Positions 46,016 to 57,490 are shown, counted from the stretch's first letter. The stretch is DNA of 64,000 nucleotides from Spiroplasma syrphidicola EA-1 (GCF_000400955.1 NC_021284.1:930001-994000), one strand, 5' to 3'. The notes: generated by a model not told the origin, from the letters alone. Numbers and translations: made by a program.

Positions 46016-46631
46016 TATAATATTCCTTTCAAAAACTGTTACCAGTATGATATTGCTGGTCATCTAAAATTAGTAAACCTTTAACAAGATTGTCATTTGC
46101 AATCCCTAATTCACGTGCAGAACATAGCATACCGTTTGATTGTTCTCCCCGTAACTCGGAAGGAACAATTTTCATTAAATTTGGCATAATTGCTCCAATT
46201 GTTGCAACAACAACTTTTTGATTTTGATCACAATTCGGAGCCCCACAAACAATTTGTTCATTTTTTTGTCCCAAATTAACTTGGCAAATACTTAATTTAT
46301 CCGAATTAGGATGATGCACACGACTATTAATTTCCCCAACTAAAAACTGTGGTTCTTGATTATACTGTTCTCAAAGACCAGCTTCTAATTTTAATACTGA
46401 ACCTAATTCAGCAATTAAGCGTTGATTATCACTATTAATCCCATGATATAACTCACTAGTTATTTTTTTGCTTGCATTAAGTAAATTAAAACCAACAAAT
46501 TGATTTTCTTGATCATAAAAAATAGTTAAATCCCCATCTTGGGTAGAATTTTTGTGATCAAAATCTTTAACATAACCAAATAATGTGTCAAATCCTAAAT
46601 TATAAAAAAGTCCGATTGTTTTTTTATTCAT
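46002..46631 (-). CDS. ytpR: YtpR-family tRNA-binding (OB-fold) protein
   Basis: 209 residues. The C-terminal half is a tRNA-binding OB fold with HPNSDKLSICQVNLG, IVCGAPNCDQ, ATIGAIMPNL and NGMLCSARELG. The N-terminal half is the DUF4479-type domain. Family members resemble the beta C-terminus of PheRS but stand alone, and their cellular role is not settled. The TGA at 46029 is Trp, and the gene continues to TAA at 46002 inside pncB. Start overlaps the M42 peptidase stop by eight bases. Confidence 0.85.
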
Positions 46632-47727
46632 TTTTTATACTCCTATTAACAAAATTAAAATTATCAATTTTAACGGCATCTAAATCTTTAACGATTGCTG
46701 TAACCAATTTAATTGTTTCATTAAAATCATCTAAATCAATAATACCACTAATTGTATGTAAATTACGAGCAATTAAACATGCTTGAATTGTTGGAACCCC
46801 ATAGTCATGTAAATGAACTTCCCCCGCATCTGTTCCCCCAGGAGAAATATAAAACTGTGATTTAATTTCTTCTTTTGCCATTAAAGCCATTTGATATTGA
46901 AATAAATCATAGCGGGTAATATAACCGCGGTCCATCCCACGTAACATAACCCCCGCTCCTAGTTGTCCAAAAGCAGCTGTTGAACTATAATCTTGCCCCG
47001 GTGAAACATCTGTCACAATTGCAAAATCAGGGTTAATTAGACTTGTTGCTGTCCGTGCTCCTCGTGTTCCTACCTCTTCTTGAACTGAAAAACCAACATA
47101 TAAATCATAATCTAAATCAAGATCTTTGATTCGTTCTAATACTTCTAACCCTAAAATAACCCCCATTCGATTATCAATTGCTTTTGATAATAACCTTTTT
47201 TCATTTAAAAAAACAGTTGGCCCTTCACAAATTAAAAAGTTTCCTGGTCGAATTCCCTCAGCAAGGGCTTGCGCTTTTGAACTAAAACCAAAATCAACTA
47301 ACATTTCAGTAATTGGGGTGGCTTTTTCTCGCGCCGCAGGGGTCAAAAGATGAGGAGAAATGGCCGAAAAAGCCCCCGTTAAAAAACGCCCATCATCTGT
47401 CAATAATTTGACACGTTTTGCTAATAGTGTTTGCTCTCAAATTCCTCCTAATGGATTAACACTTACTAACCCTTGTTCATTAATTTGGCGAACCATAAAG
47501 CCAACTTCATCACCATGAGCCATTAACATTACTTTTTTGGGGTTAGTTATCCCTTTTTTATTCCGAATAACGGCAAAACAACTGCCTAAATTGTCTTGAA
47601 TAATTTCAGTGGTATATTTTTGGTAATATTTTTTAACTAATTCTGTCACTTGGAACTCACATCCTGATGGTCCAAAGGCTTGTAAAATTTCTTCGTACAT
47701 TTTTTTGCTATTATCTAAAAGTTTCAT
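46624..47727 (-). CDS. M42 family aminopeptidase
   Basis: Metallo-aminopeptidase of the M42 (glutamyl aminopeptidase/tetrahedral) family, 367 residues. Metal ligands and catalytic residues are visible in MAHGDEVGFM, KAIDNRMGVI, VQEEVGTRGA, VTDVSPG and the terminal His in ARNLHTISG. TGA at about 47437 is Trp. Start after GGGAGAT. First gene of a tight run with ytpR and pncB, each overlapping the next. Confidence 0.93.
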
Positions 47728-47860
47728 TGATATCTCCCTTTCATTCTTGAAAATATTATATCAAAGTTTATAATTAAAGTATTACTAGTATATTTTTAAA
47801 TGCAGTAATTTATTTTGAAAGCTAAAAAATTTTAATATTAATAAAGAAATGAGGATACAT

Positions 47861-48700
47861 ATGAAAAAAGTGGCCCTGTTAATTGATTCCTCTTCTGGGG
47901 TTAAGAAAGAAATGTTAAAGCAATATGAGGATACATATTTATTACCTCTTTTGTTAAACTTCCCAGATGGAACAGAAATAGAAGATGATGATGACGTTAT
48001 TTCATACGATGAATTCTATGATATTTTAGAACACCAAGTTATCAAAACTAGCCAAATTCCGTTAGGAAAAATGATGACAACATGAAATGACCTACTAAAA
48101 ACTTACGAAAAAATTGTTTTTGTCGGTTTATCAAAAGGCTTATCAGGACAACATGACAGTACATACATGCTTTCTCAGCAGGATGAATATAAAGATCGCG
48201 TTTTTGTGATTGATACTGATGGTGTTAGTTTAATCATTCGAAAGATGATTGATGATATCTACCAATGAATTAAAAGTGGAATTAATGTTGCAGAAATTCA
48301 AGCTAAAATTGATGAGTTAAAACAACACTTTAGTGCTTTTATTGTTCCTAAAAGTTTAGAAACTTTAAAACGTGGGGGGCGAATTACCCCTGCCGCTGCG
48401 GCATTAGCCAAAGTTTTAAAAATTACACCAATTTTACGTTATGATGGTAAAATTGATAAATTTGATAAAACTCGAACATTTAAAAAAGCAGTAGAAACAG
48501 CTCTAACCCAAATTAAGAAAGAACGTGAATCACGAAAAATTGATTTAGTATATTCAAAAATGAATGACGAGCTATTAGAAGAAGTAAGAAACATTATTAA
48601 AGAAAAAGGATTTGAAATTAATCAGCTAGCAAATTTACCAAACGTTATTGCCGCCCATACTGGAGCAAATACTATTGCACTAATTTGTTGAGATAAATAA
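47861..48700 (+). CDS. DegV family fatty-acid-binding protein 1
   Basis: 279 residues. DegV/FakB-like fold that carries one fatty acid for a kinase. Motifs IDSSSGV, KTSQIP, VGLSKGLSGQ and IPKSLETLKRGGRI-type region follow the family order. In Firmicutes such proteins deliver exogenous fatty acids to FakA, fitting an organism that imports lipids. Start after GAGGATACAT; an ATG 12 bases upstream overlaps this site. TGA codons are Trp. A second copy follows. Confidence 0.9.
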
Positions 48701-48726
48701 GTTTCAAAAAGTAAGGAGAAATAAAT

Positions 48727-49590
48727 ATGAGCAAAAAAATAGCCATCTTGACTGACTCATCAGCAGGATTTACAGATAAAGAAGCTAAAAAATATGGGAT
48801 CTTTGTGCTTCCCTTACATATTATTTTAGATAATGAAATTGATATTTATGATACTGAAGAAAATCGCGAAAAATTTAATTTTATTGAAACTGTTCGATCG
48901 GGAATTACAAAAACTAGTCAAGCTTCAAATGGAGAATTGATGCAAAAATATGATGAAATCTTAAAAGATTATGACGAAATTATTCATTATCCGATTGCTG
49001 AAAAACTTTCAAGTCAATATGCAACAGCATATACAATTAGCCATGAAGAAGACTATAAAGGAAAAGTACATGTTGTTCGTAATCATACTGCTGCTTTTGC
49101 TTTAAAAAATTTAGTTATTTATGCCCAATCATTAGTGGAAGAAAATAAAACTGTCGAAGAAATTATTGCTAAAACAAATGAATTTGAAAAAGAAAGTTAT
49201 ATGGCAATGATTCCTGGTAGTGTTGATCGTTTGGCAAAAGGTGGCCGCGTTGGAAAAATCTTAATTTCATTAATTAGTTTATTAAAAATTAAAGTATTAA
49301 TTCAATGAGGAGAAACCCCAAAAAAAATTGGAACATCACGAACAATTAATTCATTAATTGAAACTTTAGTAGAAAGCTTTAAAAATTTTGCTAGCAAAAT
49401 TAAAGAAACATACCAAATTTTTGTTTTAAAAACAGCTGAATGTAGTCCAAAAGTATGAGATTCAACAGTTCAAAAACTATCTGAATTAAATGTATCCTAT
49501 AAAGTTGAAGATATTGCGCCAATTTTTCTGGCCCATGCTGGTCTAGATACTATTGCTGTAATTGCTCTCCCACAAAAATACTTGAAATAA
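48727..49590 (+). CDS. DegV family fatty-acid-binding protein 2
   Basis: 287 residues, paralogue of the gene 26 bases upstream. ILTDSSAGFT, KTSQAS, YPIAEKLSSQ and SVDRLAKGGRVGK match the family, and HAGLDTIAVIAL closes it. The divergent binding region suggests a different acyl preference. Start after AAGGAG. Followed by a strong terminator. Confidence 0.92.
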
Positions 49591-49605
49591 CATATCTTAT
49601 CAAAT

Positions 49606-49637
49606 AAAAAATTAGGAAGTAAATTCCTAATTTTTTT
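49606..49637 (+). terminator. Terminator of the degV pair
   Basis: 12-bp stem AAAAATTAGGAA / TTCCTAATTTTT with 5-base loop and T-run. Confidence 0.9.
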
Positions 49638-49663
49638 GTCTAAATTTTCTTGTTTAAATTAAA

Positions 49664-49756
49664 TGGCGGAAGTAAAGAGATTCGAACTCTTGCGTGAATT
49701 GCTCCACCTAACGGTTTTCGAGACCGCCCCCTTCAACCAGACTTGGGTATACTTCC
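49664..49756 (-). tRNA. tRNA-Ser(CGA)
   Basis: 93 bases with encoded CCA, long variable arm, T-loop GTTCGAATC and anticodon loop CTCGAAA (anticodon CGA, codon UCG). Last of three tRNAs in a minus-strand cluster. Confidence 0.93.
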
Positions 49757-49772
49757 AATTTAATGTAAATTA

Positions 49773-49847
49773 TGGCAGGGGTGACAGGACTTGAACCCAC
49801 AACCAACGGTTTTGGAGACCGCTGTTCTACCATTGAACTACACCCCT
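49773..49847 (-). tRNA. tRNA-Trp(CCA)
   Basis: 75 bases including CCA; anticodon loop CTCCAAA reads UGG. The acceptor (AGGGGTG / CACCCCT) and T-arm are identical to the neighbouring UGA-reading tRNA. Confidence 0.94.
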
Positions 49848-49909
49848 ATCTCACAGTAAAATAATACCATAAAATAAAAAAAAGTATCATCTACTTTTCA
49901 ACATCAATA

Positions 49910-49985
49910 TGGCAGGGGTGACAGGACTTGAACCCACAACCAACGGATTTGAAGTCCGCTGTTCTACCGATTGAACTACACCCCT
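49910..49985 (-). tRNA. tRNA-Trp(UCA), reads UGA
   Basis: 76 bases including CCA; anticodon loop CTTCAAA gives anticodon UCA. This directly supports UGA as a tryptophan codon. One extra D-loop base and a changed anticodon stem separate it from tRNA-Trp(CCA). Confidence 0.95.
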
Positions 49986-49987
49986 AT

Positions 49988-50022
49988 AAAAAAGTGTTAT
50001 AAACACTTACTTATTTTAACAA
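49988..50022 (-). promoter_or_regulatory. tRNA promoter overlapping the fur-side hairpin
   Basis: Hairpin AAGTGTT-ATA-AACACTT (49992-50008) with T residues on the minus strand follows the Fur gene. The same bases contain TATAAC (49996-50001), 15 bases from TTGTTA (50017-50022), a possible promoter for the tRNA cluster starting at 49985. Confidence 0.5.
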
Positions 50023-50054
50023 ATAAAAATTAAATAGCAATAAATTTTTAATTA

Positions 50055-50528
50055 TTAATCAAGATCATCATCGAAATGATTATGACCTTCCCCACTGTTT
50101 AAACAATTACTGCATAAACCATGGCCTTCAATTTTAAAATGAATTGGCTCTCATGCCATTTTTTTCATTCCTTCACTTAAATTTATTAAATCAATTTTTT
50201 GCAATATTTCTGAATCCGTAATATGAACGACATTTTTACAAGCATCACAAATCATATGAACTGAAGGATTTTGGGCCAAATCATATCAAATTTGTTTCCC
50301 ATCAAATGTATTGGTAAAAACAATATGCTCACGTAATAATAAATCAATTGTGTTATAAACTGACATTAAATTAACATTTTTAAATTCTTTTTCTAACTGT
50401 TCAACAATTTCAGCTAAAGTCAAATGTTCATTTGTTGTTAAAATTTTAATAATAGCAAGTCTAATATCCGTTAAGCGATAGTTTTTTTCTTTCAGTAAAT
50501 CAACAATTTTTTCATACGACAACGCCAT
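50055..50528 (-). CDS. Fur-family metal-responsive regulator
   Basis: 157 residues. The winged-helix DNA-binding half (LLKEKNYRLTDIRLAIIKIL, NLMSVYNTIDLLL) is followed by the dimer domain with CDACKN and CSNC as structural zinc cysteines. A His/Asp-rich tail follows (GHNHFDDDLD). Whether it is Fur, Zur or PerR cannot be told. TGA at 50283 is Trp. It is the only evident metal regulator in the window and may govern mgtA or the microprotein; that is unproven. Confidence 0.9.
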
Positions 50529-50542
50529 AAACTAAAAGTCTC

Positions 50543-50767
50543 CTATTTTTTTAATTCTTCAATTATTGCAACTAAATCGGAAACCTTATTAATATCCATT
50601 AATTTATCATCAGGAATTCTAACATTTAATTTTTTTTCAGCAATAATAACTAAATCCATTAAATCTAACGAGTCAATTCCTAAATCTTTAAAAACAGTAT
50701 CCATTGTAATATTTTGTTTAATCCCATTTTCATGGAAAACTTTTTTAATTTCTTCTAAAATATTCAT
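50543..50767 (-). CDS. acpP: Acyl carrier protein
   Basis: 74 residues, acidic, helical. Ser33 in GIDSLDLMDL is the 4'-phosphopantetheine attachment site. Upstream of the Fur-family gene with 14 bases between. In mollicutes without fatty acid synthesis, ACP probably serves phospholipid acyl transfer. Confidence 0.95.
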   Translation of the reverse strand: MNILEEIKKVFHENGIKQNITMDTVFKDLGIDSLDLMDLVIIAEKKLNVRIPDDKLMDINKVSDLVAIIEELKK

Positions 50768-50853
50768 ATAATCCGCTCCTTTTGTTTATAGATTTATTAT
50801 AACAAAGTTTTAGGGAAAAGATTATTGAAATTATCTTGGCAAAATAAAAACAA

Positions 50854-51933
50854 TTATTTTAGTTTTAATAATTGTTCAATCTCATTATCAAAATAATTTG
50901 CTAATTTTGCTTTAATAATTTCTGCTCTTAATTTTGCCCTACTTCAAAAGAATGATTTAAAAGTGAAGAAAATATATTCTTTCCCCATTTGCCCATAAAA
51001 ATCGTTTTGTTGTGATTTACTATTGTAAATAATTCTTTTTGTTTTTTCATCATACTGTCCATTTTGCTTAATAAAGAAAAGTAAAACATGGGCTGGTAAA
51101 ATTAATAAAATTCCTAGCATAACCATCCAAAATCAAGCTAATGGCCAAATATATTTATCCCCAACATAGTTTGTGTTTCATTTTCCAACATTAAAGCCCC
51201 CAATATTTCAAGGACTACCACCATTAGGACCAACATATAACATATTAGCATTAAAAATTCCGTCCCAAATCACTGCCACAATTGAAAATACAAATAATCA
51301 TAAAAACTGCCATTTTAATAACAGACCTGTATATGATCGACCAACTAAACCATACTTGTATACATAAATATATGAAAAAATAATAAGTGTATGTAAAATA
51401 AAATAATTATAGTAAAAGATATTATCCAAACTTCAATAAGGATTAACTGGATTAACAATTGCTAATACAGGTAAAACTAAAGCTGATGGGGCACAAATCT
51501 CAAAAAAACGCTTGCTCGGAAAAATCAATAGAAAGCCCGATAAAAGTTGATGAATACTACATAAGTGTAATGGCATAATTTCACTTAATGGTCGTACTTT
51601 TGACATTCCTGATGGTCCTCAAAATCAGTTTTCTTTTAATACTACTGCTAAATAAGCTGCTCATATTGCATAGCAAATAAAATAAGTACTAATTTGGTAT
51701 ACCCCTATTGAAATGCGAAATCACTTTCAGTTTGCTGTTTTAGCATAATATTTTTTAAATACAAATAGTGACCCCACAATTAAAACAAATATTACAATCC
51801 CAACAAGCTGAAAAAGATAACTTTGTCCTTTAAAAGCCAATTGCTCTTGTCATCCTAAACCCGGCTGATAACTCCCTGCTGGGTCTAAAAAACCTCATGG
51901 CCCCTTCCCTGATGGATTAAATTGCGCCTTCAT
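50854..51933 (-). CDS. TMEM164/YwaF-family membrane protein
   Basis: 359 residues with about eight transmembrane helices. LSEIMPLHLCSIHQLLSGF carries the conserved His-Cys core, and NPVNPYWSLDNIFYYNY and PLAWFWMVMLG are typical of the family. TMEM164 is an acyltransferase acting on ether lipids in animals; the bacterial role is unknown. Extremely Trp-rich, with most Trp encoded by TGA. Start after AGGAGG. Confidence 0.82.
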
Positions 51934-52013
51934 TCTCTTCCTCCTAATGTTAATTAATATAAAAGCAATATTATTTTATCTAATTTTTAAAATTAAATAA
52001 AGTAGTTTTGACC

Positions 52014-52481
52014 TTAAAGATAAATTTTCCAAATAAGAAAAGGCTCATAATCTAAACTATAATGATAAATTAAAATAGTTTTTGACATTCCTATTAGTTC
52101 ATTACTGAATTTAAAGCCTAAAAAACTCTTGTTCTGATTAATAATAGGATAACTTTTAATCCATTGTCCCAAAAAACTTATTTCAAAAGCATCATTAATA
52201 ATAAAATACTCTTGATTACTATAATTAATTAATGATTTTTGATTAGGAAAACTTAGCCTGAGATGATAGGGTTGATAATTATCATTTGGTTGCTTTGGTT
52301 TTCCAGGCGGTGATGGTTTTTTCTCGATCTGTAAATTTGGTTTGTTATTTTCAATCATAATTTTTTGATAAATATAATAACTTAACACCCCTCCACAAAT
52401 TATAAAAATAAAAACTAAAATCCAAATAATAACTTTTTTACTACTAATTTTTATAATAAAACTCCGCTGAAAAAGTATCAA
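52014..52481 (-). CDS. Single-pass membrane protein (partner of the upstream gene)
   Basis: 155 residues from a TTG start that lies inside the 3' end of the previous gene (38-base overlap). One transmembrane helix (about 17-38) is followed by a Pro/Lys-rich linker (KKPSPPGKPKQP) and a ~90-residue external domain. No known family. The overlap and the absence of a separate promoter point to co-translation with the 52444-53736 gene. TTG is weak as a start; an alternative start would shorten it. Confidence 0.55.
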   Translation of the reverse strand: MILFQRSFIIKISSKKVIIWILVFIFIICGGVLSYYIYQKIMIENNKPNLQIEKKPSPPGKPKQPNDNYQPYHLRLSFPNQKSLINYSNQEYFIINDAFEISFLGQWIKSYPIINQNKSFLGFKFSNELIGMSKTILIYHYSLDYEPFLIWKIYL

Positions 52482-53736
52482 ACACTTCCTTCGTGAATTC
52501 CTGATTAAAATAATTTCTTAAATCAAAGTTATTTATTAGATAAATTTGATTAAAACTATCTATTAATTTTGTGAGTTCATTATGAGGGTCAAGTTCTTGT
52601 TCAAGAATTTTTATTCTTAAGTTATTATAATTTGGTTGGGATACTAAAATTTGATTTATTGTAATATTTCACTGTAAAATTTTTGTTGATAAAAATACTT
52701 GTTCTTGTGCTAAAAAAGGATTAGTAATGAATCCCATCATCCTATTGTCAAAATTTGGTTGAAAACTAACTACTTCTTTTTTAGAATCAAAATAAGGTTT
52801 ATCAATGAAATGATGATAATAACTTTTTGTCCCGAAATCATATTGTAAATAACCACGGATTTTATCACTATCATACTTTGTTTTACTTTCTATAATAGTT
52901 GTTTCTGTTAGAAGCGGATTAAAATTATAATTATAAAAATTATTGATTTTATCAATTTTTGATCAAACATCAATTGGAAAACCCTTAAACTGTTCTTTAT
53001 CAAACACAAGTTCAGTTCTAATCTTAAAGAGCTGGTCGATAAAATTATTTGTCATGTGATTAAATGATATTTCAAAATTATTTTCTGCCAAAGTGCTTTT
53101 TTGATAAAATTCACCCGTTGCAATATTATATAGTTGATATTTCAGAAATGGACTAATTTTTAACTGTTCCTGGGCAGCTTCAACCTTATTGTGTAAATTA
53201 ACGATTGTTTCTAAGTAGGATGTTTTTGCCACAAGACCATTATCTTCTAAACTAGGAATTGTAATAACTGTGCTCATTTTATTAACCTCAGTTGTCGTAA
53301 AACAGCCATTAGGAATAGCTAATTTTGCTCAATGCCCAAAGCTTATTGTTTTATCTTTAATATTAATAATATAATTATTATTACTTTTGACTAAATTATC
53401 AAATAGACAACCTTTTTTATTATTAACATTAATAACAACTTCTAATTCAATAATCTTTAGATTTAAACTTGGAAAATGATTAAATAATCATTGGTATGAT
53501 TTAAAATGGCCATAGCGATCTTGGCGATATATTTCTGTTGTTTGGCCATGTTTGTCAAATCATGGTTCGATCATCCCAATTGTTGGACGAAAATAAAACG
53601 GATATAATTCTTCACCTTCCCCACCAGGAAGGGCTAAAGTTTCAATTGCCACATCTAAACTTAAATTAATTTTATTGTTGCCAATAAAATTATGACTATC
53701 ATTATTGTAAATTGATGATTCATTAACAGCAAACAA
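52444..53736 (-). CDS. Protein of unknown function with two possible beta domains
   Basis: 430 residues, no signal peptide or membrane segment. The first ~140 residues look like a compact beta domain (LPGGEGEELYPFYFRP, DRYGHFKSYQWLF, KIIELEVVINV). A helical part around 165-230 follows and then further strands. I do not recognise a family. Start is TTG, eight bases after GGAGG, which lies inside the hairpin after proS. Several TGA Trp codons. It may form a unit with the small membrane protein that overlaps its end. Confidence 0.6.
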
Positions 53737-53742
53737 AATAAA

Positions 53743-53777
53743 AACCTCCTATTTTAGTTTTACCTAAATAAGAGGTT
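53743..53777 (-). terminator. Hairpin after proS that contains the next gene's ribosome-binding site
   Basis: On the minus strand, AACCTCTTATTTAG pairs with CTAAAATAGGAGGTT (one G-T pair, one bulge) around a 6-base loop, followed by TTTTATTTT. The 3' arm holds the GGAGG used by the TTG start at 53736. Confidence 0.7.
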
Positions 53778-53787
53778 AAATTCCTTT

Positions 53788-55209
53788 TTAATATGACCTA
53801 GCAAAATAAACAATTAATTCTGAATCACTTTGACAGTAAAAACACTTTGCTTTTTCTTGTTCAATGCCAAAGGGAATACAACGAGTTGTTGTTTGCGTTT
53901 CAGCCTTAATTTTTTCTTCACAAGTAATTTTGCCACAAAATGGCGCTAAATATAAACCATTTCCAGCGTTAAGCGCCGCTTTATATTCTGCAAAAGTATT
54001 TAATCTTTTTGTATTTGCATCACGATTATTTAAAGCACGTTCATATAAATTAACGCTAATTTCTTTTAACAGTTTATCAACAACAGTTGGAATATCAGCC
54101 AATAAAACTGGAATTTTTTCAAAATTATCACGGCGAACAATTGTCACCTTATTTTCAGCTAAATCACGTGGCCCGATTTCAATTCGTAACGGGATCCCTT
54201 TAATTTCAGTATTTGCTGCTTTGAAACCATAGCTTTTGTCTGAAAAGTCAATTTCACAACGATAGTTTGTTAAAGCTGCTATTACTTCATTACTTACTGT
54301 AGTTAATTGTTCATCATTTTTAATTGGAACAATCATCACTTGAATTGGGGCAATTGCTGGAGGTAATACTAACCCACTATCATCACTGTGGCTCATAATA
54401 ATTCCCCCAATTAGTCGTGTTGATACTCCTCATGATGTTGAATAAGCATACTCTAATTGATTTTCTTTATTTGAAAATTTAATATCAAATGGTTTAGTAA
54501 AATTTTGGCCAAAATAGTGACTTGTTCCACATTGTAAAGCTTGCCCATCATACATTAATGCCTCAATTGTATATGTCTTATCGGCTCCAGCAAATTTTTC
54601 AAATTCCGTTTTTTGACCCTTAATAACTGGTAACAATAATGTTTCTTCAGCAAATTTAGCATATAGATTTAAAATTTTTAAAGTAAAATCTTGGGCTTCT
54701 TGTGCACTGCTATGGACAGTATGTCCTTCTTGCCATAAAAATTCACTTGTGCGTAAAAATGGGCGGGTTGTTTTTTCTCAGCGTAAGACATTCACTCATT
54801 GATTATATAATAATGGTAAATCACGATAACCTTGAATTTCCTTACTAAAAAACGTCCCAAATAATACTTCAGAAGTTGGACGAATATATAGCTCTTCATC
54901 TAACACTTTATCACCAACTTTTGTGACTGTTGCTACTTCCGGAGCAAAACCTTCAATATGATCTTTTTCTTTATTAAACAATGATTTAGGAATTAATAAT
55001 GGAAAATAAACATTTTTAACTTTTAATTTTTTAAATTCCCCATCAAGGATTTGTTGAATATGTTCTCAAATTGCATAACCATAAGGTTTAAATATAATTG
55101 TCCCTTTAACTGGCCCATAACTAATTAAATCAGCGTTTAAAACAATATCAGTGTACCATTGGGGAAAGTCAACACTACGAGGTGTTATCTTATCTAATTT
55201 CTTACTCAT
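53788..55209 (-). CDS. proS: Prolyl-tRNA synthetase (eukaryote/archaeal-like short form)
   Basis: Class II synthetase, 473 residues without the large editing insertion. Motif 2 [12 protein letters not shown], the TSEVLFG motif, and [20 protein letters not shown] (motif 3) are visible. The C-terminal anticodon-binding domain and a zinc-like tail with CEEK, CIPFG and CFYCQ follow. This is the form found in mycoplasmas. Several TGA Trp codons. Start three bases after the upstream gene. Confidence 0.96.
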
Positions 55210-55212
55210 AAT

Positions 55213-55893
55213 TTACTTCTTTCTACTTTTAACTGTTAAATTTTCAATATTACCTTTTTCCCCTTTAAATAATTTAATTTTTAAATTATTTTGGCTCATT
55301 AAATATTGTTCAATCCGTTTAACATATTCTGGGTTTTTAACTAAAATTCATGAAATTACTTCTGGTTTAATATTTTCAGAGATTTTAATCCGGCGAGTCA
55401 CTTCATCATATTCTCAATCCGCTTTTGTCTGTTCATATAATTTTTTAATATCTAAAGCGATTATTGCAATTTGATTGGGATCAACTTTTTGCTCAGCAAT
55501 TCACTCTCAAAAAAAGTGTCGTGTTGAATTATCTAACTCAAATTCTAAATGATCTTTTTTTTCTAAATAGGTTCAAACAGTATATTCATCATTTTTACCT
55601 AAATGAATGTTATTAACCGGTTGTAGGCCAAACTCTAATTGTCGTAAAATATTTTTTACATCAGTATAAAAGAGTAGCACTTTTACTTTTTGATTATTAA
55701 TTTCTTTAATAATTTTTTGGGTTTTTCGACGGCGAAAACTAAAGCCAGTTTTAACATCCCCAACTGGTTTTTCTTCAAATAATTCTGCTACTGCTGCTTC
55801 ATCTTTATCTTCTTGTAATAAGTTTTTAACTTTTTTCTCTTTTTGCTCTGGTTCATGTTGGTCATCTGATTTTTTTAATTTATTAAATAACAT
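55213..55893 (-). CDS. Hypothetical protein upstream of proS
   Basis: 226 residues. A charged, probably disordered N-terminus (about 1-60, many Lys/Glu) is followed by an alpha/beta domain (KVKVLLFYTDVKNILRQL, IAIIALDIKKLYEQT) and a basic end. Not recognised. The stop lies three bases before the proS start, so the two are co-transcribed; a link to translation is only suggested by position. Confidence 0.65.
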
Positions 55894-55951
55894 TAGCCCA
55901 CTTCCTTCTACTTTTACTTACAAAATAATTATACTTTATTTTTATTTCAAC

Positions 55952-57490
55952 TTATAAAATTGGTGCAAAAAGTTTTAGACAAACTAACAAAAAGCGATAT
56001 TTTAATGGCTTATATTTAATTGGTCATTCTTGTCACATAATAGCATGCTGAAAGTCTCATTCTCAGCGTGGTAAAAAAGCTTCAACAACCGTTTGATCAT
56101 AAATAATTGCACTTGTTTGATGATCGGCAAAAAAACTACGGTAATCTAAATTACAAGAACCAATAATTGTGACATCATTATCAAAAATGGCAATTTTATT
56201 ATGGTTAAAAATACCATTCATTTCAAAGATTTTTACTCCCGCCGCAATTAATTCACGGCAATAAGTTTTCGTAATATCAAGAACAAAAATTTTATCCGTT
56301 AGACCTGGAATTGTTAAACGGACATCAATCCCTGACCGCGCAGCCAATTTAAGCGCTTCAATTAATTCGATTGGGGGAATAAAGTATGGTGTTGATAATC
56401 AAATTCGCTTTTGCGCACTATTAATTAACGATAAATAAACATCTTTTGTAATTGATTGGTCAATACTTGGACCATGACTAACAATTTGAACCATCGCTGT
56501 TCCTTGACTATTATAGTTTTTTGTTTGTAAAATCGCTGGGACTAATTCTGTTAACTTTTCTTGATGTTTTGTTGCAAAATATCAATCATCAACAAAGGTA
56601 ACTTCTAATCCGCGGACGGCCTTTCCAGCAATCCGAACTTGGACATCATGAAATAAACCAAACTTTGCCGATTGATTAGCATAAACATCTGCTAAGTTAA
56701 TTCCTCCCGTATAACCGACTAAACCATCAATTACAACATCTTTACGGTGATTACGATAATTGGCATTACCATTGATAAATGGAGTAATAATTGGTAAAAA
56801 CTTTTGAACAATAACCCCAATTTTTCGTAATTTACGAATACTTTTTTTACTAATTTTAAAATAGCTTCCAACATGATCATAAATCATAAAAACTTGGACC
56901 CCAGCGGCAATTCGCTCACGTAAAACAGCACAAACAATTTCAAATAATTCCCCATCCGCAATAATAAAATAATTTAGTAAAATATATGATTTAGCATTGG
57001 CCAAATCATCTAACATTCGTTGAAAACATTTTGCGCCATTTTCCATAATTTCAATCGCATTATTTTGATATAACGGTTTTTCCGCAATTTCATTAATTAA
57101 ATCAACTGTTTTAACAAAATGTTGAGGTAATAAACCAGCCGTTTTTTTAGCTTCATTATTTGTTAATAAATTATTTTGATATTCCCTTTTATTAATTTTT
57201 TCATAAAATAAGGTTTTTTGATTTGAATAATGGTATTTTCGTCCAAACATAAAATATGAACAAAGCCCTATTATTGGGACAAAATTAATAAAAATAATTC
57301 AAGAAAATTTAACTTCATAACGTCGTTTTGAGAAAAAAATCACAAAAGAAAACAAAAAGTCAATTAAAATAAACCCCAGAAAAATAAAAGTATATTGAAT
57401 GTTAAAAACAACTGCTACTGCGACAATTGCTAATACTACTAATCCAAATAAGAAAATCATTGATAAAATAATTTTTAACCAATTTTTCAT
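55952..57490 (-). CDS. cls: Cardiolipin synthase
   Basis: Phospholipase D-type enzyme that joins two phosphatidylglycerols into cardiolipin. 512 residues: two N-terminal transmembrane helices, then two HKD motifs, HRKDVVIDG and HNKIAIFDND, each with the downstream Gly/Ser (YTGGIN, IGSCNLD). TGA codons are Trp, including several in the C-terminal 35 residues (WEWDFQHAIMWQEWPIKY); a standard-code reading stops too early. Important for a wall-less membrane. Confidence 0.94.
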
